64,000 nucleotides of DNA from Alsobacter metallidurans (GCF_014636935.1 NZ_BMES01000001.1:1369782-1433781), one strand, 5' to 3'; numbered from the stretch's first letter, positions 52,692 to 60,701 are shown. A program made the numbers and translations. The notes: generated by a model from the letters alone, not told the origin.

Positions 52692-52860
52692 AAGAGAGGC
52701 AGGTTGGGTATCCGCGTCGCTCGAAAGTCGGTGCAAACGACAACTTGAGCGAGATACATTTCAATGTCGGATGGTTGGCCTAGCCTCTTGCTATCGTCAC
52801 GCCATGGAACGCTATGCTGCGTGTTTGCGCGGTAAGCCGATCCCTTCACTTAACTATTGA
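52657..52860 (+). CDS. Cys-rich small protein or frameshifted portal tail
   Basis: A 67-residue reading frame overlapping the portal end by 35 bases in the +1 frame. The last 45 residues have four Cys in regular spacing (RCKRQLERDTFQCRM, ASCYRHAMERYAACLRG) and end KPIPSLNY. I recall this Cys-rich ending on rhizobial proteins that carry the same Pro-Ala-Gly-Asn-Gly-Gln-Trp linker. It may therefore be the true portal tail after a +1 frameshift, or a separate small gene made by reinitiation. Base composition drops clearly here. Confidence 0.45.
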   Translation: MGVEKVKPTVAEREAGWVSASLESRCKRQLERDTFQCRMVGLASCYRHAMERYAACLRGKPIPSLNY

Positions 52861-52867
52861 GTAATAA

Positions 52868-53191
52868 ATGATCATCACACAAAAAGTCATCGACATCATC
52901 AAAAGTTCTGACGAAAAGGTAACCGTCAGCATTTTTGCGCCTGAGCGTCTGAAGAAAGACTGGTCGTGCCGATACGAGATTCAATGGCCAAATGAAAAAA
53001 CAACGCGTCGAGCCCACGGTCTAGACTCTGCGCAAGCTTTAGTCTTGGCGATATATATGGTTGGGACTGATTTGTATTGCAGTGATTTTCACAAAAACGG
53101 AAGGATGGTTGTCGAGGGAAGACCGGGGGGATTCGGCTTCCCCATACCCCGTATCATCAGGGACGACATTCCAGGATATGAAGACATGTAG
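52868..53191 (+). CDS. Candidate immunity protein (DUF6968-like), low-GC cassette
   Basis: A 107-residue protein of low GC (about 40-45% by eye, versus about 68% around it). CRYEIQWPNEKTTRRAHGLD followed by SAQALVLAIYMVGTDLYCSD and a late GFGFPIP resembles DUF6968-type small proteins, which I recall as immunity-like partners of toxins. It starts 7 bases after the Cys-rich frame, the spacing expected of a toxin-immunity pair, and lies exactly between two portal copies. The immunity role is inference. Confidence 0.55.
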   Translation: MIITQKVIDIIKSSDEKVTVSIFAPERLKKDWSCRYEIQWPNEKTTRRAHGLDSAQALVLAIYMVGTDLYCSDFHKNGRMVVEGRPGGFGFPIPRIIRDDIPGYEDM

Positions 53192-53227
53192 CCAAACGGC
53201 TCCGGCTGCATAACAGACCGGCCCGCC

Positions 53228-53912
53228 GCGGCGGCGGGCGCGAACCTCTCGGACGAGCAGTTCGACCGCCTGAAAGAGGAGCTGGAGGCCGGCTTCCAGG
53301 GCGCGGCCAACGCCGGCCGCCCTTTGCTGCTGGAAGGCGGACTGGACTGGAAGCCGCTCTCCATGACCCCCAAGGACATGCACTTCATCCAGGCCAAGGC
53401 GGCCGCCGCCCGCGAGATCGCGCTGGCTTTCGGCGTGCCGCCGATGCTGCTCGGCCTGCCGGGCGACAACACCTATTCCAACTACGCCGAAGCCAATCGC
53501 AGCTTCTGGCGCCAGACGGCGCGCCGGGCCTGCCCGGCTCGCCGCATCCAGGACTCTTTGGATTCCGCTGGTCACCCGCACGGCCGCGAGCCTGGCCCAT
53601 TGGCTCGGCCCCGCCTTCGACGGCGCCCTTCGCCTGGAGCCCGACCTCGACGGCGTCGACGCGCTGGCCCCCGAGCGCGAAGCGCTATGGGCGCGCATCG
53701 GCGCGGCGGGCTTCCTCACGGATGACGAGAAACGCGAGGCGGTGGGGTACGGGGCGAAGCCACAGCCGGCCGCGCCGCCGGCCGGTAAGGGCGGCCGGGG
53801 CGGGGTAGGCTCTCTGCCGGGAGACGTCGTGGCGAGTCCGACGGCGGCAAAGGGGCCACTGGATCGGACGTCCGATCAGCGCTCCAGCCCTCCGTCTCAA
53901 GCCGCGCAATAG
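53228..53912 (+). pseudogene. Second, broken copy of the portal 3' half
   Basis: This region matches 51992-52562 of the portal gene (AANLSDEQFDRLKEELEA, GVPPMLLGLPGDNTYSNY, then SLPGDVVASP). It has no start codon region and no N-terminal half. At 53518-53564 a stretch of 47 bases replaces 6 bases of the other copy, shifting the frame. After the shared GDVVASP the tail is different (TAAKGPLDRTSDQRSSPPSQ), ending at 53912. The copies differ at many third positions, so the duplication is not recent. It overlaps the oxidase gene tail to tail. Confidence 0.85.
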
Positions 53913-55360
53913 CGATCCCACATCATGTTGCGAAAAAGGGCTTTCGGATCGTGGCGCCGTTTCGTTTCGATGAACGCGGGAAGGGCTGGGTATGCAGCCA
54001 ACACCTGGCGCCGCGACGCGTGAAGGCGATAGGGCAGGTAAAATGAGCCCCCGTGCGACAACGCCAAGTCGATCAGCCCGGTTGTCATGGACTGCATGCC
54101 GGCTTCCGCGTCCGCCGTCAGTTGTTGCGAAAACGACATGACGGCCGCGATACGCTCCTCTGGCGCATAGGCCAGAACGCTGTCGCGGTCCGCCCGAACA
54201 TACCTCAGGGTGACGTTGAGCAGATCGCCGCCGCCAGCTGGGATGATCCGGCCGCAGCCATCGAGGAATGCGGCCAGGTGGGCCGGCGGGACAAAATACT
54301 CGTGCAGGATGTCCGTCCTGCCCCGCGTGGTGTTGCGAAGCGCAGAGACCGGCTCGTTGAGCAGGGCGTTGCGTGCATAAAGGCCCGAAGCCAGAGCCGG
54401 CCCCAGCGCTGTCTCGGCGAACCATCGCGCGCGTTTCCCCCAGTCGGAGCCGACCTGGGCGCGGTAGACGGCCCGAGTGAGGGAAGGCGGCAGGCGACGA
54501 CCTGGCGTCGCGTCGTCAAGACGGTGCGGCGAGGTCGGCGTCGTCGCTAAGGCGACGAGCAACGCCTGCTTGAGGAAATGGGCTCGATCCACGGAGAGCC
54601 GACCGTAGATCATCCGCGTTTTCGGATCCGAGACGCCCGCCATGAAGGCCGTGGCCAGCTTGTCGAACGAAGTCGTCGTGAACCGAGGCTGCAGGGCCTC
54701 GTTCGGAACCATCGCGAGTTCGAGGTCCAAAATGACGCCAAGGAGTCCATAGCCGCCCATGGCGTGACGAAAAAGCTCTTGGTTCTCGGTGCGGGAACAG
54801 CGCAGGACCGTCCCGTCGGCGAGCATCAGGGTGACAGCCTCCACGGTGGAACCGTGCGGGGCAAACGGCGCAGGCCAACCATGGGCGTTGACGCTGAAGG
54901 TCGCCGCTACGCCGAAGTCGTGATTGGACTGCATGACGGCGGGCGAAAAGCCGGCGCGGTCGAGTCTCGCGATCACGTCTCGCCAGCGGGCGCCTGCTGA
55001 CACGCGGTATCGCAGTCTGGCGGTATCGAGATCCAGTTCAACAGCCGGAAGGCTTGCCGCTGTTCCGCCGGCCGCAAGGCTCTGCCCGCCCATGGAGTGC
55101 CGGGCGGCGCCGACCGTGAACGGGCGGCCAGCGGCGGCTGCGTCGCGAAGCTCAGCCCGGAGCAGATCACGCAGACGCCCCGGGGTCTCGGCCGCGGATG
55201 GCGCCCATGTCTTGGCGACGGAAGTGGGATTCAACCCGCTGGCGTCGTTCAGCACGAAGGCCGGCGCTTTCGTCGCCAGCGCGGGGCGCGCAAGCGCCGC
55301 CGCGGTCGCGCCAAGGACAATGCCCCTCCGGCTAAAAGAAATCATGGCGCGGTCTGCCAT
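53897..55360 (-). CDS. Secreted FAD-binding oxidase/dehydrogenase (Tat signal), inserted in the GTA cluster
   Basis: A 487-residue flavoenzyme of the PCMH/VAO type. A twin-arginine signal (FSRRGIVLGATAAALARPAL) shows export with its cofactor. FAD domain: FTVGAARHSMGGQSLAAGG, with the His likely to bind FAD covalently, and ATFSVNAHGWPAPF. The C-terminal substrate domain resembles D-arabinono-lactone or cholesterol oxidase relatives. Substrate unknown. It lies between the portal pseudogene and gp3.5 on the opposite strand, so it is foreign to the GTA order. An ATG five codons downstream is an alternative start. Confidence 0.8.
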   Translation of the reverse strand: MADRAMISFSRRGIVLGATAAALARPALATKAPAFVLNDASGLNPTSVAKTWAPSAAETPGRLRDLLRAELRDAAAAGRPFTVGAARHSMGGQSLAAGGTAASLPAVELDLDTARLRYRVSAGARWRDVIARLDRAGFSPAVMQSNHDFGVAATFSVNAHGWPAPFAPHGSTVEAVTLMLADGTVLRCSRTENQELFRHAMGGYGLLGVILDLELAMVPNEALQPRFTTTSFDKLATAFMAGVSDPKTRMIYGRLSVDRAHFLKQALLVALATTPTSPHRLDDATPGRRLPPSLTRAVYRAQVGSDWGKRARWFAETALGPALASGLYARNALLNEPVSALRNTTRGRTDILHEYFVPPAHLAAFLDGCGRIIPAGGGDLLNVTLRYVRADRDSVLAYAPEERIAAVMSFSQQLTADAEAGMQSMTTGLIDLALSHGGSFYLPYRLHASRRQVLAAYPALPAFIETKRRHDPKALFRNMMWDRYCAA

Positions 55361-55507
55361 TTAAGATTCAAAAATTGATTGTTGCCGCTGTCCTGTCGTG
55401 CCGCAAGGCGCCGACGCAGGTTTCAGATTTCCCCAGCGCCCCGGCCCCCGCCGCGGGCGCTTTTTGCGTCCCCCGGCCGCGCGCGGCCCAATGGCAAGGA
55501 GCTTCCG

Positions 55508-55711
55508 ATGCCGCCCCTCCTCGATAGCCCTCTCATCCTGAGCCTGCTCGGGCGCGGCGACCTCGCCGACCTGGCGCTTTTTCTGTGGGCCAGCGGCGCC
55601 TCGGCGGCCGTGGCGCTGCTGCTGCGCGAGCTCTCGGCCGCCAACCGCCGCTTCGATGGCTTCGTGCGCGAGTTGCATCGCTTCAACGCCCGCGCGGATC
55701 GGCGGGACTGA
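55508..55711 (+). CDS. GTA gp3.5-like small membrane protein
   Basis: A 67-residue protein with one hydrophobic segment (LADLALFLWASGASAAVALL) and a basic end (RELHRFNARADRRD). It is at the position of the small gene between portal and protease in GTA clusters (gp3.5). AGGAG lies before the ATG. Sequence alone does not show a function; in this cluster it restarts the GTA gene order after the inserted block. Confidence 0.6.
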   Translation: MPPLLDSPLILSLLGRGDLADLALFLWASGASAAVALLLRELSAANRRFDGFVRELHRFNARADRRD

Positions 55712-55757
55712 CGCTCGACCCGTTTCACCAAGCCTTTTCAGCACCAAAGGATTTCCC

Positions 55758-55967
55758 ATGCTGTCGTTTCTGTTGCGACGCGCCGCCCGCGGGGCGGACG
55801 CGAACGAGGCCCTGTCGGCGATCGCCGGGGCGGCTGTCGCCGCCAAGCCGGAGCCCGAGCAGGTCATCGCCGCCTTTGTGCAGACGCTGGCCAGGCTTGA
55901 TCCGTGCGGCTCGGCGCCGTCGCCGCGCCGCCGGCCGCGCGTCGTGGCCTCGGCCCGGAAGGGTTGA
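55758..55967 (+). CDS. Small hypothetical GTA-cluster protein
   Basis: A 69-residue basic protein (MLSFLLRRAARGADANEALS start, RRRPRVVASARKG end), with an AAGG ribosome site and only 46 bases after the previous gene and 3 before the protease. The tight spacing supports it as a real gene, but I see no known domain. Confidence 0.5.
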   Translation: MLSFLLRRAARGADANEALSAIAGAAVAAKPEPEQVIAAFVQTLARLDPCGSAPSPRRRPRVVASARKG

Positions 55968-55970
55968 GCC

Positions 55971-56498
55971 ATGCGGCTCGCGACCCGCTCCTCCCTGCCG
56001 CCATTGCGGCCGCCGCCGCGCCCGCCGCCGCCGCCCGTGGAGGTGCGGGACGGCCGGCTGCCGCTGGCCCCCCTGTCCGCCGCGGGCGTGTTCGAGGGCT
56101 ACGCCAGCCTGTTCGGCGTGGTGGACCTCGGCCGCGACATGGTGCTGCCCGGCGCCTTTTCCGAAAGCCTCGCCCGGCGCGGCGTCTCGGGCGTGCGGCT
56201 CCTGTGGCAGCACGATCCGGCCGAGCCCATCGGCGCCTGGACGGTGCTGCGCGAGGACGCGCGCGGCCTTTTCGCGCGTGGCCGCCTCAACATGGGCGTG
56301 GCCCGCGCCCGCGAGCTCGTCGCGCTGATGCGCCAGGGCGCGGTGGACGGGCTCTCCATCGGCTTCAAGGTCGGCGGCGCCCGCACCGACGCGCGCTCAG
56401 GCGTGCGCCGCATCGCCAAGTTGGACCTGTGGGAGATCTCGCTCGTGACCTTCCCGCTGCTCCCCCAGGCCCGCGTCACCGCCGTGAAGGGGCGGTGA
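55971..56498 (+). CDS. GTA gp4, HK97-type prohead protease
   Basis: A 175-residue serine protease that matures the capsid. Typical U35 segments: GVFEGYASLFGVVDLGRDMV, LLWQHDPAEPIG with the catalytic His, and AVDGLSIGFKVGGA with the Ser, then LWEISLVTFPLLPQARV. The N-terminus has a long Pro run. It is followed by the capsid gene, but 212 bases away because a family B repeat lies between. Confidence 0.9.
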   Translation: MRLATRSSLPPLRPPPRPPPPPVEVRDGRLPLAPLSAAGVFEGYASLFGVVDLGRDMVLPGAFSESLARRGVSGVRLLWQHDPAEPIGAWTVLREDARGLFARGRLNMGVARARELVALMRQGAVDGLSIGFKVGGARTDARSGVRRIAKLDLWEISLVTFPLLPQARVTAVKGR

Positions 56499-56533
56499 GA
56501 GCGGGCGCAACTCCACCCACCGCAAACGCTCAA

Positions 56534-56670
56534 CCCCCTCATCCTGAGGAGCGCCCGCAGGGCGCGTCTCGAAGGACGAGGGACTCCAGCTTGCACGACA
56601 TTTCCCACCTCCTGAACACCTCGTCCTTCGAGACGCCTTGGCTTGCGCCAAGGCTCCTCAGGATGAGGGC
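56534..56670. repeat. Interspersed palindromic repeat, family B, inside the GTA cluster
   Basis: CCCCTCATCCTGAGGAGCGC to GGCTCCTCAGGATGAGGG, inner arms GTCTCGAAGGACGAGGG and CTCGTCCTTCGAGACG. It separates the protease and capsid genes. A strong RNA hairpin here could affect the relative amounts of protease and capsid. Confidence 0.85.
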
Positions 56671-56710
56671 AGGGAGGGTGGCGCATCGTTTTCAACCGCA
56701 AGGACGTGAC

Positions 56711-57973
56711 ATGACCCACGCCGCTCCCGCCTACGAGACCAAGCACGCCGCTTCGAACGCCCAGGCCTTCGAGGAGCTGAACCGGGCCTTCGAGGCCTTC
56801 CGCGAAACCAACGACCAGCGCCTCGGCGAGCTCGAGACCCGGCTCTCCTCCGACGTGCTGGTCGACGAAAAGCTCGCCCGCATCGACCAGGCGCTGGACG
56901 AGGCGCGCCGGCGGGTCGACGGCATGGCCCTCAAAGCGAGCCGCCCGGCGCTGGGCCGCGACGAGCGCGAACACGCGTCCGGCGCCGCCGCCGAGCACAA
57001 GGCGGCGTTCGACCTCTATGTCCGGGCCGGCGAGAGCGCCGGGCTGAAGTCGCTGGAGGCCAAGGCCCTGTCGGCGGGCTCGGGCCCGGACGGCGGCTAC
57101 CTGGTGCCGCCCCCGGCCGAGCGCGAGATCCTGCGCCGCATGGCGCTGATCTCGCCCATCCGCGCGATCGCGTCAGTGCGGGAGATCTCCACCGGCAGCT
57201 TCAAGAAGGCCTATTCCACCACCGGCCCGGCCTCCGGCTGGGTGGCCGAGGCGGCGGCGCGGCCGCAGACCGCCAGCCAGGTGATCGCCGAGCTCAACTT
57301 CCCGGCCATGGAGCTCTACGCCATGCCGTCGGCCACGCAGACGCTGCTGGACGACGCGGCCGTGAACATCGAGCAGTGGATCGCCGACGAGGTCGAGACC
57401 GTCTTCGCCGAGCAGGAGAGCGCGGCCTTCGTCAACGGCGACGGCGTGAACAAGCCCGCCGGCTTCATGGCGGCGCCCAAGGCGACCGTGGCGGCCTGGA
57501 CCTGGGGCAAGCTCGGGTACCTCGCCACCGGCGTGGCGGGCGGTTTCGCGGCGTCGAGCCCCACCGTCAATCCGGCGGATGTTCTGGTGGATCTCGTTTA
57601 CTCGCTCAAGGCCGGCTACCGCCAGAACGCCAGCTTCGTGCTGAACCGGCGGACGCAGGCGGCCATCCGCAAGTTCAAGACCAGCACGGGCGACTACATG
57701 TGGCAGCCGCCCACCGCCATCGGCCAGCCCGCGACGCTGCTGAACTTCCCGGTGGTCGAGGCCGAGACCATGCCGGACATCGCGGCCGACAGCTTCGCGG
57801 TGGCGTGCGGCGACTTCCGCCGGGGCTACCTGGTGGTCGACCGCGTCGGCGTGCGCGTGCTGCGCGATCCCTACACGGCCAAGCCCTACGTGCTGTTCTA
57901 CACCACCAAGCGCGTCGGCGGCGGCGTGCAGGACTTCGACGCCATCAAGCTGCTGAAGTTCGGGGTGGCTTAG
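56711..57973 (+). CDS. GTA gp5, HK97-fold major capsid protein
   Basis: A 420-residue capsid protein. The N-terminal 100 residues are a helical scaffold part (ELNRAFEAFRETNDQRLGEL) removed by the protease. The mature HK97 fold starts near GPDGGYLVPPPAEREIL, and includes GWVAEAAARPQTASQ, ATQTLLDDAAVNIEQWIADE, AAFVNGDGVNKPAGF and the C-terminal GDFRRGYLVVDRVGVRVLRD. Length and motifs are normal. AAGGA precedes the ATG. Confidence 0.94.
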   Translation: MTHAAPAYETKHAASNAQAFEELNRAFEAFRETNDQRLGELETRLSSDVLVDEKLARIDQALDEARRRVDGMALKASRPALGRDEREHASGAAAEHKAAFDLYVRAGESAGLKSLEAKALSAGSGPDGGYLVPPPAEREILRRMALISPIRAIASVREISTGSFKKAYSTTGPASGWVAEAAARPQTASQVIAELNFPAMELYAMPSATQTLLDDAAVNIEQWIADEVETVFAEQESAAFVNGDGVNKPAGFMAAPKATVAAWTWGKLGYLATGVAGGFAASSPTVNPADVLVDLVYSLKAGYRQNASFVLNRRTQAAIRKFKTSTGDYMWQPPTAIGQPATLLNFPVVEAETMPDIAADSFAVACGDFRRGYLVVDRVGVRVLRDPYTAKPYVLFYTTKRVGGGVQDFDAIKLLKFGVA

Positions 57974-57989
57974 TTGTCGCGACCCAAAT

Positions 57990-58113
57990 CGAGGGCCGCA
58001 ACGCGTCCCCTCTCCGCGGCACGGGGAGAGGGCTGGGGTGAGGGTGGTCCAGCCGCTCCCCTCATCCGACCTCGCTTCGCTCGGCCACCTTCTCCCCGTG
58101 CCGGGGAGAAGGG
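57990..58113. repeat. Interspersed palindromic repeat, family C, inside the GTA cluster
   Basis: CCCTCTCCGCGGCACGGGGAGAGGG, GCTGGGGTGAGGG, then CTCATCCGACCTCGCTTCGC and CCTTCTCCCCGTGCCGGGGAGAAGG. It separates the capsid gene from the inserted, opposite-strand protease gene. Confidence 0.75.
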
Positions 58114-58114
58114 C

Positions 58115-58858
58115 TCACCGCCCCCAGCCCGCCAGGGTCTTGCCGATCCAGGCGCGTTGCGGGGCGACCAGCACGCCTTGCGTGAGGGCGCCGCATCGCG
58201 CCTTGCCGGCGCCCTCCGCCCAGGCCGTGATCGCGCCGAGCGATCCGTCCGGGGCGAAGATCGGCCCGCCGGAATCGCCCGTGCAGGCGCCCCGGCCGGG
58301 GGTGGAGCTCCTGAGCCAGACCAAGATCGTGCTCGGCCCATAGGGCTCGATCACCGGCAGCGCGGCGGCGCGGAACTGGCCTCCCGTGCGCGGGTCGCCT
58401 TCCTCGCCGAGGCCGTAGCCGGCCACCGTCCAGCTTTCGCCGGCGGCAGGCCGGCCGTTCTCGCCCAGCGTCGCGGGCAGGAACCCCGACGGCAGCGGCG
58501 CAGGGAGGCGCACCAGCGCGAGGTCGATCGAGCGCCGCCGCGCCTGCGCGCCGCCCTTGTCGTATTGCGGATGCACGGCGACGCCCAGTGGGGCGAGCAG
58601 CACCGGCGCGTTCGCAGCGTCGCGAATCATCACGCGGATCTCCTTGCCGGCGACGCAATGGGCGGCCGTCAGCACCACGTCGGGCGCCACCACGGCGGCC
58701 GAGCAGAAGCCCTGCCGCTCCACCACCATCACAACATGCGGCGCCAGGCGCGGCGCGGGCTCGCCCAGCGTCACCGCCTTGGCGGGCGCGGTCGCGCCGA
58801 GCATTCCGAGCGTCGCCGCGGCCGCGACCCTCAACCGACCTTGCAAACCCAAGCGCAT
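58115..58858 (-). CDS. Secreted trypsin-like serine protease, inserted in the GTA cluster
   Basis: A 247-residue S1 peptidase with a Sec signal peptide (MRLGLQGRLRVAAAATLGML, cleavage after PAKA). Catalytic triad: His67 in TAAHC, Asp112 in SIDLALVRL, Ser196 in GDSGGP. Cys52 and Cys68 form the usual disulfide. GGGGA precedes the ATG at 58858. It is on the opposite strand between the capsid and connector genes, which are neighbours in ordinary GTA clusters, so it is an insertion. All catalytic residues are present, so likely active in the periplasm or outside. Confidence 0.88.
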   Translation of the reverse strand: MRLGLQGRLRVAAAATLGMLGATAPAKAVTLGEPAPRLAPHVVMVVERQGFCSAAVVAPDVVLTAAHCVAGKEIRVMIRDAANAPVLLAPLGVAVHPQYDKGGAQARRRSIDLALVRLPAPLPSGFLPATLGENGRPAAGESWTVAGYGLGEEGDPRTGGQFRAAALPVIEPYGPSTILVWLRSSTPGRGACTGDSGGPIFAPDGSLGAITAWAEGAGKARCGALTQGVLVAPQRAWIGKTLAGWGR

Positions 58859-58941
58859 CTTCGATCCCCGTTTCGAGCGCCGCGACATCGCACGGCCGCG
58901 CCCGGAACGGAAGCGACGGCGCAACCCAGGGAGGCCGCCCA

Positions 58942-59511
58942 ATGGCGCTCATTCTCCTCACGGCCCCGACCGTGGAGCCGATCACGCTCGCCGAGCTTAA
59001 GGACTGGCTGAAGATCGACGTGGCGGACGAAGACGCGCTGCTGGCCGCCGCCATCGCGGCGGCGCGGCTCGGCGTGGAGGCGGCTTCGGGCCGTAAGCTC
59101 GTCACCCAGACCTGGCGGTTGGTGCTGAACGCCTGGCCGCCGTCGCCGCTCAGCTTGCCGGTGACGCCCGTGCAGGCCGTTTCGGCCATCCGGGTGTTCA
59201 ACGCCGCCAACGTGGCGACCACTGTGGCGACGGCGGTCTACCAGTTCAGCGGCGCGTTCAACCCGCCCCAGCTCGCGCTATTGGGCGCCGTGCCGGCGCC
59301 GGGCCGTCCGCTCGGCGGGATCGAGATCGACATGACGGCAGGCTACGGCGCAGCCGCCGCCACCGTTCCGGAGGCGCTGCGCATGGCGGTCAGGCTCTTC
59401 GCCGCGCACCTCTATGAAAACCGGGGCGACGGCGCGCCTGGCGTTGCGCCCACCCCCATGCCGGCGGCCGTCGCCGCGCTGGTCGCGCCCTACCGCCGGG
59501 CGAGGCTGTGA
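58942..59511 (+). CDS. GTA gp6, head-tail connector protein
   Basis: A 189-residue adaptor that binds under the portal. Helical N-terminus PITLAELKDWLKIDVADEDA and C-terminal RMAVRLFAAHLYENRGD follow the gp6-like connector family. AGGGAGG lies 7 bases before the ATG. Its stop overlaps the gp7 start (TGATG), so gp6 to gp8 are translationally coupled. Confidence 0.85.
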   Translation: MALILLTAPTVEPITLAELKDWLKIDVADEDALLAAAIAAARLGVEAASGRKLVTQTWRLVLNAWPPSPLSLPVTPVQAVSAIRVFNAANVATTVATAVYQFSGAFNPPQLALLGAVPAPGRPLGGIEIDMTAGYGAAAATVPEALRMAVRLFAAHLYENRGDGAPGVAPTPMPAAVAALVAPYRRARL

Positions 59512-59843
59512 TGGCGGGACCGGCCAGCATCGCCCAGTTCCGGCGTCGCCTGACCCTGGAAGCCCCGACCGAGACGCCCGACGGGGCAGGGGGCGTGCGC
59601 CGCACCTTCGCGGCCGTCGCGCAGGTCTGGGGCCGCATCGATCCGGTCGGCGGCGAGGACGACATCCGCGCCGGCGCGCTCGGCCAAAGCGTCACGCACC
59701 GCATCGCGTTGCGCTGGCGCGCCGGCGTGGACGCCTCCAGGCGGTTGCGGCTCGGGACGCGGCTGTTTCTGATCCGCTCGGTCTGGGATCCGGACGAGCG
59801 CCGCCGCCGACTGGTGTGCCTGTGCGAGGAGGTGAAGCCGTGA
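59511..59843 (+). CDS. GTA gp7, head closure protein
   Basis: A 110-residue beta-barrel protein of the SPP1 gp16-like head closure family: FRRRLTLEAPTETPDGAGGV, FAAVAQVWGRIDPVGG and HRIALRWRAGVDASRRL. Seals the filled head and joins the tail. ATG overlaps the gp6 stop by 1 base, and its own stop overlaps the gp8 GTG. Confidence 0.85.
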   Translation: MAGPASIAQFRRRLTLEAPTETPDGAGGVRRTFAAVAQVWGRIDPVGGEDDIRAGALGQSVTHRIALRWRAGVDASRRLRLGTRLFLIRSVWDPDERRRRLVCLCEEVKP

Positions 59844-60247
59844 GCCACCCCATCCTGGCGCTTAGAACGGCGCTGCGCGCGCTGCTCGTCGCCGACCCTG
59901 AGCTGAACGCGCTTTTGGGCGGCGCGCGCATCTACGACGAAGCCCCGCGCGGTGCCGATCCGCCCTACGTCACCTTCGGCGAGGCGAGCGCCAAGGACTG
60001 GTCCGCCGGATCCCTGAATGGTCGCCAGCACGCGCTGTCGCTTGTCGCCTGGTCGAGCCAGGGCGGCGACGCCGAACTGCTCGCCATTCTGGAGCGCATT
60101 GCCGCGCTGGCCGCCGACCCGCCTCTCGTGCTCGACGGCCACCGCCTCGTGCTCCTGCGCGTCGCCGCCGAGGAAACCGCCCGTCCCGACAAGGCCGGCC
60201 TGCGCCGCGCCGTTATCCGCCTGGCGGCGCTCACCGAGCCGCTCTGA
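59840..60247 (+). CDS. GTA gp8, tail terminator (DUF3168)
   Basis: A 135-residue protein: PILALRTALRALLVADPELN start, a YDEAPRGADPPYVTFGEAS segment, then HALSLVAWSSQGGDAELLAI, all typical of DUF3168 tail-completion proteins. The GTG start at 59840 overlaps the gp7 stop by 4 bases and has a GAGGAGG ribosome site inside gp7. Confidence 0.86.
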   Translation: MSHPILALRTALRALLVADPELNALLGGARIYDEAPRGADPPYVTFGEASAKDWSAGSLNGRQHALSLVAWSSQGGDAELLAILERIAALAADPPLVLDGHRLVLLRVAAEETARPDKAGLRRAVIRLAALTEPL

Positions 60248-60262
60248 TTTTTGGAGATCCCC

Positions 60263-60673
60263 ATGGCCGTTCAGAAGGGCAAGGACCTGCTGCTGAAGCT
60301 CGACGATGGAGCCGGCGCCTTCGTGTCCGTGGTGGGATTGCGCGCCCGCCAGATCAGCTTCAACGCCGAGGCCGTTGACGTCACCCACGCGGAGTCCGCC
60401 GGCCGCTGGCGCGAACTCCTGGCAGGCGCCGCCGTACGCCGCGCGGCCGTGAGCGGATCCGGCGTGTTTCGCGACGAGGCCGCCGACGCCCTGGTGCGGC
60501 AGGTGTTGTTCGACGACGCGATCCGGAGCTGGCAGATCGTGATCCCGAGCTTCGGGATCGTGCAGGGTCCGTTTCACATCGCCAACCTCGATTACCGCGG
60601 CGACCACGCCGGCGAGGTGACCTTCGACCTCGCGCTGGAAAGCGCCGGCGCCCTGACATTCACGGCGCTCTGA
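60263..60673 (+). CDS. GTA gp9, major tail protein (TP901-1 type)
   Basis: A 136-residue tail tube protein. MAVQKGKDLLLKLDDGAGAF at the start, ISFNAEAVDVTHAESAGRWR, SGSGVFRDEAADALVRQVLF and YRGDHAGEVTFDLALESAGA fit the TP901-1 major tail family. GGAG precedes the ATG at 60263. Length normal for GTAs. Confidence 0.9.
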   Translation: MAVQKGKDLLLKLDDGAGAFVSVVGLRARQISFNAEAVDVTHAESAGRWRELLAGAAVRRAAVSGSGVFRDEAADALVRQVLFDDAIRSWQIVIPSFGIVQGPFHIANLDYRGDHAGEVTFDLALESAGALTFTAL

Positions 60674-60701
60674 GTTGTTTCTCCCAAACGCCGTTTGCCT
60701 G

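Noticed and set aside
53324-53725. A separate gene starting inside the second portal copy
   Set aside because: The first half is portal sequence and the second half is the same DNA read out of frame after the 47-base replacement, so it is part of a pseudogene.
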